From NCBI RefSeq assembly GCF_020181035.1, contig NZ_JAIQYY010000002.1, positions 295,284 to 359,283 on the forward strand: DNA of 64,000 bases, written 5' to 3'. Each line of letters starts with the position of its first letter. Within the stretch, counting starts at the first letter, position 1. The notes below the pieces were generated by a model. That model was not told where the DNA came from. It did not search any database and saw only the letters and a list, made by a program, of their open reading frames with translations. The position numbers were made by a program, and so were the translations under genes. Source of the DNA: Streptomyces sp. CoH27 (lineage in GTDB: Bacteria; Actinomycetota; Actinomycetes; Streptomycetales; Streptomycetaceae). Shown one piece after another: positions 60,757 through 64,000 of this stretch.

Positions 60757-61200
60757 ATGAGCGCGCAGACCTACCTCGCCTACGACTATCCGGCGCTGAG
60801 TGTCTTCTGGTCCATGCTGGTGTTCTTCCTGTGGATCATGTGGTTCGTCCTGCTCTTCCGGATCATCACCGACATCTTCCGGGACGACGGCCTGGGCGGC
60901 TGGGGCAAGGCCGGCTGGGTCGTGTTCGTCGTCGTCCTGCCCTTCCTGGGCGTCTTCGTCTACCTGATCGCCCGGGGAAAGAACATGGGCCGCCGGGAGA
61001 TCGAACAGGCCCGCGCGCAAGCGCAGGCCGTCGACACCTACATCCGGCAGACGGCCCAGGCGGCCGCGCCGCCCACCAGTGCCGACGAACTCGCGAAGCT
61101 GTCCGGGATGCGCGCCCGCGGCGACATCACCGACGACGAATTCCGGCGGGCGAAGGAACTGGTCCTCACCGGCAGCGGGCCCTCCGCCTCGGCGCACTGA
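60757..61200 (+). CDS. SHOCT-domain membrane protein
   Basis: The 147-residue product starts at an ATG with GGAGGAGGA upstream. Two transmembrane helices (FWSMLVFFLWIMWFVLLFRI; AGWVVFVVVLPFLGVFVYLI) form a PLD-nuclease-N-like module. A basic, Gln-rich linker follows, then a C-terminal SHOCT motif (SADELAKLSGMRARGDITDDEFRRAKELVL), a short oligomerisation element. Such proteins are common in Streptomyces and often stress-linked. The function is unknown. A DUF7144-like gene follows 33 bp later. Confidence 0.9.
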   Translation: MSAQTYLAYDYPALSVFWSMLVFFLWIMWFVLLFRIITDIFRDDGLGGWGKAGWVVFVVVLPFLGVFVYLIARGKNMGRREIEQARAQAQAVDTYIRQTAQAAAPPTSADELAKLSGMRARGDITDDEFRRAKELVLTGSGPSASAH

Positions 61201-61233
61201 GCACGTCGCACAGCACAGAAACGAGGTGGCACG

Positions 61234-61665
61234 ATGGCCGCCACACACAGCACACGCACGTCCACCCCCACGGCCAGGGAGCAATGGGCGAGCGGCCTGA
61301 CCGCCTTCGGCGCGGTCATGCTCGTACTCGCCGGGACACTGAACGTCTTCCGCGGCATCATGGCGATCGCGAAGGACAACGTGTTCCTCGTGACCCGCAG
61401 TTATGTCTTCCGGTTCGATCTCACGGGCTGGGGCTGGGTCCATCTGATCCTTGGCGTCGTCGCGCTGCTCGTGGGCTTCGGCCTCTCCTCCGGCGCCCTG
61501 TGGGCGCACGTCTGCGGGGTGGCCATCGCCTCGCTGATCATCATCGCCAACTTCCTCTCCCTGCCGTACTACCCGGTGTGGTCGATCGTGCTGATCGCCT
61601 TCTCCGGATTCATCATCTGGGCCCTGTGCGTGGGCAGGAGCGGTAGCGCCCGCCTGTTCGACTGA
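61234..61665 (+). CDS. DUF7144-type four-helix membrane protein
   Basis: The 143-residue protein has a short charged N-terminus and four transmembrane helices (LTAFGAVMLVLAGTLNVFRGI; WVHLILGVVALLVGFGL; VCGVAIASLIIIANFLSLP; VWSIVLIAFSGFIIWAL). The pattern matches a widespread actinobacterial membrane family without assigned function, probably DUF7144. An AACGAGGTGG ribosome region precedes the ATG. It lies 33 bp after the SHOCT gene, so the two are likely co-transcribed. Confidence 0.88.
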   Translation: MAATHSTRTSTPTAREQWASGLTAFGAVMLVLAGTLNVFRGIMAIAKDNVFLVTRSYVFRFDLTGWGWVHLILGVVALLVGFGLSSGALWAHVCGVAIASLIIIANFLSLPYYPVWSIVLIAFSGFIIWALCVGRSGSARLFD

Positions 61666-61733
61666 CGGCCGTACTCACTCGGCCCCGGCCTGGCCCGGCC
61701 CGGCCATGGGCGACGGGATGAGCGGTGAGGGCG

Positions 61734-62786
61734 ATGATCGTGACGATGGTGTCGATGCCGGACGGGGTCACGACCAGGATCTCCGTGGCGGAGGCGCGGC
61801 AGCGGCTCGCCACGGACCCTTTCCTGCTCCTCGGGGTCGAGCTGCCGGAGGAGGGCGGACCGGCGGGCGGAGCGGAGGAAAGCGGGCCGGCGGGCGGAGC
61901 GGAGGAGAGGGGGCCGGCGGACGAACCGACGGCCCGCCGGCTCGGGCTGGACGCCGAGGAACTGGCCTGGTTCGGCGGACGGGACCAGTCCGCGCGGGCC
62001 GAATTCCTGGGCGACATCGCCGGATTCGTCGTGCCGGTGGCCCGGCAGGGGCGGGTCGCCCATGTGCACGCCCTCGCCTCCGAGCGCTTCCTGGTGATCG
62101 CCCACCGGGGCCCGGCCGTCCTGACGGCGGACGTCATCGCGCACCTGCGGCGGGAGAAGCCCCATGACGCCGTGGCCACCCTGTTCCTGCTGCTCCAGGA
62201 GGCGCTGGCGACGTTCCGCCGCGCCGCGGGGCGTGAGCTGCTCCAGGTGGAGGAGCTGGAGGACGCCATGTTCGAGGAGCGGCGGCCCGAGCAGATCTAC
62301 CGTCTGTCCCAGCTGCGCCGCAGTGCCGCCCTCCTGCACCACTCGTTGCTGCCGTACCTGCAGGTGGTCGAAGAGATGGTCACGCGCAGGATGATGAGCC
62401 GCGATTTTCCGGTGGAACGGCAGCGGCTCGCCCAGGAGTTCCAGCGCGCGGCTCGACTGGTCCTCGCGGACATCGAGTCCCTCCAGGACGCCGCCCGCCG
62501 GACCTTCGCCAGTTACGGCTCCCTCGTCGCGGGCGAACAGAACGGCGTGATCAACCGGTTGACCATCGCGTCGGTGGTCTTCCTGCCGCTGTCGTTCCTG
62601 ACCGGCTTCTTCGGTATGAACTTCGCCTTCCTCACCGACGAGTTGGAGAGCAAGGACGTCTTCTGGCTGCTCGCCGTGGGACTTCAGGTGGTCGTCCTGC
62701 TCGTCGCCTTCTACGTGCTGCACCGCACGCGTGTCTGGCGCAGACTGCGGGACGGGGACCAGGAGACCGGACCGGGAGACGAGTGA
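61734..62786 (+). CDS. CorA-family divalent metal transporter
   Basis: The ~350-residue protein ends with the CorA layout: a long cytoplasmic helix (QEFQRAARLVLADIESLQDAARRTFASY), then TM1 ending in the signature GMN (FFGMNFAFL), and a second TM helix (FWLLAVGLQVVVLLVAFYVL). It forms a pentameric Mg2+, Co2+ or Ni2+ channel. The N-terminal domain holds a 9-residue in-frame repeat (PAGGAEESG, PAGGAEERG). The start is uncertain: GTG 61725, ATG 61734 and GTG 61740 are all in frame, and ATG 61734 was chosen. Confidence 0.88.
   Translation: MIVTMVSMPDGVTTRISVAEARQRLATDPFLLLGVELPEEGGPAGGAEESGPAGGAEERGPADEPTARRLGLDAEELAWFGGRDQSARAEFLGDIAGFVVPVARQGRVAHVHALASERFLVIAHRGPAVLTADVIAHLRREKPHDAVATLFLLLQEALATFRRAAGRELLQVEELEDAMFEERRPEQIYRLSQLRRSAALLHHSLLPYLQVVEEMVTRRMMSRDFPVERQRLAQEFQRAARLVLADIESLQDAARRTFASYGSLVAGEQNGVINRLTIASVVFLPLSFLTGFFGMNFAFLTDELESKDVFWLLAVGLQVVVLLVAFYVLHRTRVWRRLRDGDQETGPGDE
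61860..61920 (+). repeat. 27-bp tandem repeat in corA-like gene
   Basis: Units start at 61860 and 61887, with a partial third at 61914. Each begins CCGGCGG, and the two full units share CCGGCGGGCGGAGCGGAGGA. The unit is nine codons long, so copy-number changes would keep the frame. Confidence 0.75.
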
Positions 62787-62819
62787 GGCCACCGGGACCG
62801 GGCCGGAGTTCGAGCCGTG

Positions 62820-63416
62820 TCAGGGGGCCGGGGGCGGCACCGCCGCATCGAGCAGCGGTGCCAGTTCCCGTACGGCCGTGGTCAGGGGCGTTACGTCCTG
62901 TTCGGCGCGGGCCATCAGGATCGCGCCCTCCAGGGTGCTGATCATCAGCATGGACAGGGACTCGGCGCGGGCCGCGGGGACGCCCATGCCGGTCAGGGCC
63001 TCGGCGAGCGGGGTCCGCCAGGCGGTGAACGCGGAGGCCACGGCCGCTCGCGTCGAGCCGCCGGCACCGGCGCACTCGGCGGTGGCCGCGGCGACCGGGC
63101 AGCCCGCGGCGAAGCCGTCCGCCGCGTACTCGTCGGTCCACTGCGCGACCATCGCCGCGAACAAACCGCTCGGCGTCGGCTCCTCAAGCCCCGCGAGGAA
63201 GCGCGCGATCCGCTTGCCGGCGTACCGTCCGGCCCACCCGACCGCCTCGTTGACCAGCTGTTCCTTGCCGCCCGGGAAGTAGTGCTGGAGGGAGCCGCGA
63301 GGCGCGCCGGCGTGGGCGGCGACATCGCGCATCCCGGTCGCGGCGACCCCCTGGCGCCGGATGAGCTGGGCCGCGCTGAAGACCATCCGCTCCCGGGGAC
63401 CCCGCTGCTCACTCAT
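62820..63416 (-). CDS. TetR-family regulator, LmrA/YxaF-like
   Basis: The 198-residue protein has the TetR HTH with [35 protein letters not shown] and a C-terminal domain with [15 protein letters not shown], typical of the LmrA/YxaF group that responds to flavonoids or drugs. It is divergent from a beta-hydroxyacid dehydrogenase-like gene. Two TATGAC-N4-GTCATA operators lie in the 101-bp gap, so it probably represses both genes. Confidence 0.93.
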   Translation of the reverse strand: MSEQRGPRERMVFSAAQLIRRQGVAATGMRDVAAHAGAPRGSLQHYFPGGKEQLVNEAVGWAGRYAGKRIARFLAGLEEPTPSGLFAAMVAQWTDEYAADGFAAGCPVAAATAECAGAGGSTRAAVASAFTAWRTPLAEALTGMGVPAARAESLSMLMISTLEGAILMARAEQDVTPLTTAVRELAPLLDAAVPPPAP

Positions 63417-63445
63417 CCCTGCCTCCGTTCCTCACCGCCCCACTC

Positions 63446-63490
63446 TATGACCGGCGTCATAACGGCCGCTACTATGACAGTGGTCATAGT
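63446..63490. promoter_or_regulatory. Twin TATGAC-N4-GTCATA operators
   Basis: Site one is 63446-63461, with TATGAC and GTCATA arms. Site two is 63471-63490, with 8-bp perfect arms ACTATGAC and GTCATAGT. Their centres are 27 bp apart. Both are in the gap between the divergent TetR and dehydrogenase genes. Confidence 0.85.
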
Positions 63491-63517
63491 CGATTTCCGG
63501 AGGGAAGGACGGACCCC

Positions 63518-64000
63518 GTGCACGTCGGTTTCATCGGTCTCGGAGTGATGGGCCGGCCCATGGGCCTGCGTCTGGCGTCCGCCGGCACTCCCCTGGTGGT
63601 CTGGAACCGGACCCCGGAGCGCGCCGCACCCCTGCGCGCTGCCGGCGCCGACGTCGCGGCGAGCATCGACGAGGTGTTCGCGCGGGCGGACGTGGTGCTG
63701 CTGATGCTCGCCGACGAAGCCGCGATCGACAGCGTCCTCGGCCGCGGCACCCCCGCCCTCGCCGCCCGGGTCGCGGATCGCACCGTCGTCCACATGGGCA
63801 CGACCTCCCCCGAGTACTCCGCCGCCCTGGAGACCGACATCCGCACGGCCGGCGGCCGCTACGTCGAGGCACCCGTCTCCGGGTCACGCGTCCCCGCGGA
63901 ACAGGGTCAGCTGGTCGCCATGCTGGCCGGCGACGAGGACGCCGTGGCCGCCGTACGACCCCTGCTCGCGCCCCTGTGCCGGGAGACGTTCGGATGCGGC
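63518..64000 (+). CDS. Beta-hydroxyacid dehydrogenase-like protein, 3' end beyond window
   Basis: The GTG at 63518 follows GGAGGGAAGGAC. The frame is open for 161 codons to the window end without a stop. The product begins with a Rossmann fold ([21 protein letters not shown], nucleotide-binding) and includes [10 protein letters not shown] and [17 protein letters not shown], the substrate-binding motif of 3-hydroxyisobutyrate/6-phosphogluconate-type dehydrogenases. It is likely an NAD(P)-dependent oxidoreductase controlled by the divergent TetR regulator. The ~130 C-terminal residues are missing. Confidence 0.88.
   Translation, partial: MHVGFIGLGVMGRPMGLRLASAGTPLVVWNRTPERAAPLRAAGADVAASIDEVFARADVVLLMLADEAAIDSVLGRGTPALAARVADRTVVHMGTTSPEYSAALETDIRTAGGRYVEAPVSGSRVPAEQGQLVAMLAGDEDAVAAVRPLLAPLCRETFGCG

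Overview
The window is very GC-rich, with strong third-position G/C, frequent GTG starts, ATGA/GTGA gene overlaps, Tat-type signal peptides and long GC-rich hairpins without U-tracts. With its gene content (DUF2510 proteins, an XRE/ImmA pair, OpcA, many TetR, LuxR and IclR regulators) this points to a Streptomyces chromosome. From memory, the transketolase, transaldolase, zwf, opcA, pgi, gnd order matches the second pentose-phosphate cluster of S. coelicolor. No tRNA, rRNA, IS element, prophage or CRISPR array is visible. The two terminal genes run off the window.

Layout. 1-6.9 kb: a truncated ATPase/LuxR-type regulator, a DUF2510 membrane protein, a TetR regulator divergent from a PAP2-phosphatase/permease pair, and a scramblase-like protein. 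6.9-11.5 kb: secreted phospholipase C, then cold-shock protein and HtpG. 11.7-13.9 kb: a vanillate demethylase-like operon with a coupled 56-aa ORF. 13.9-16.5 kb: an orphan MmyB-type sensor domain divergent from an XRE/ImmA-type pair. 16.5-19.5 kb: Sfp-type phosphopantetheinyl transferase, metallophosphoesterase and an ATP-grasp enzyme. 19.6-36.8 kb: a large divergent glycoside cluster. DeoR regulator, GH4 and GH38 read leftward; sugar kinase, ABC importer, phosphodiesterase, GH2 beta-galactosidase and two Tat-exported hydrolases read rightward. 36.9-39.5 kb: IclR regulator and a secreted GH16 glucanase behind twin LacI-type operators. 39.6-49.7 kb: AraC regulator and the pentose-phosphate operon (tkt, tal, zwf, opcA, pgi, gnd, histidine phosphatase). 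49.7-57.4 kb: a membrane glycosyltransferase with a possible PHO box, a TetR-controlled shikimate/dehydroshikimate catabolic locus and a VOC protein. 57.6-64 kb: a MalT-like LuxR regulator, three small proteins, a CorA transporter, and a TetR regulator divergent from a beta-hydroxyacid dehydrogenase-like gene.

How the genes work together. The glycoside cluster combines import by ABC transporter, phosphoester hydrolysis and three glycosidase families, including a GH4 enzyme that often acts on phosphorylated sugars, with no PTS gene. It may degrade a naturally phosphorylated glycan; this is the best candidate for an undescribed system here. The vanillate and dehydroshikimate modules both funnel toward protocatechuate. 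The pentose-phosphate operon makes NADPH and sugar phosphates and includes the Zwf-associated factor OpcA.
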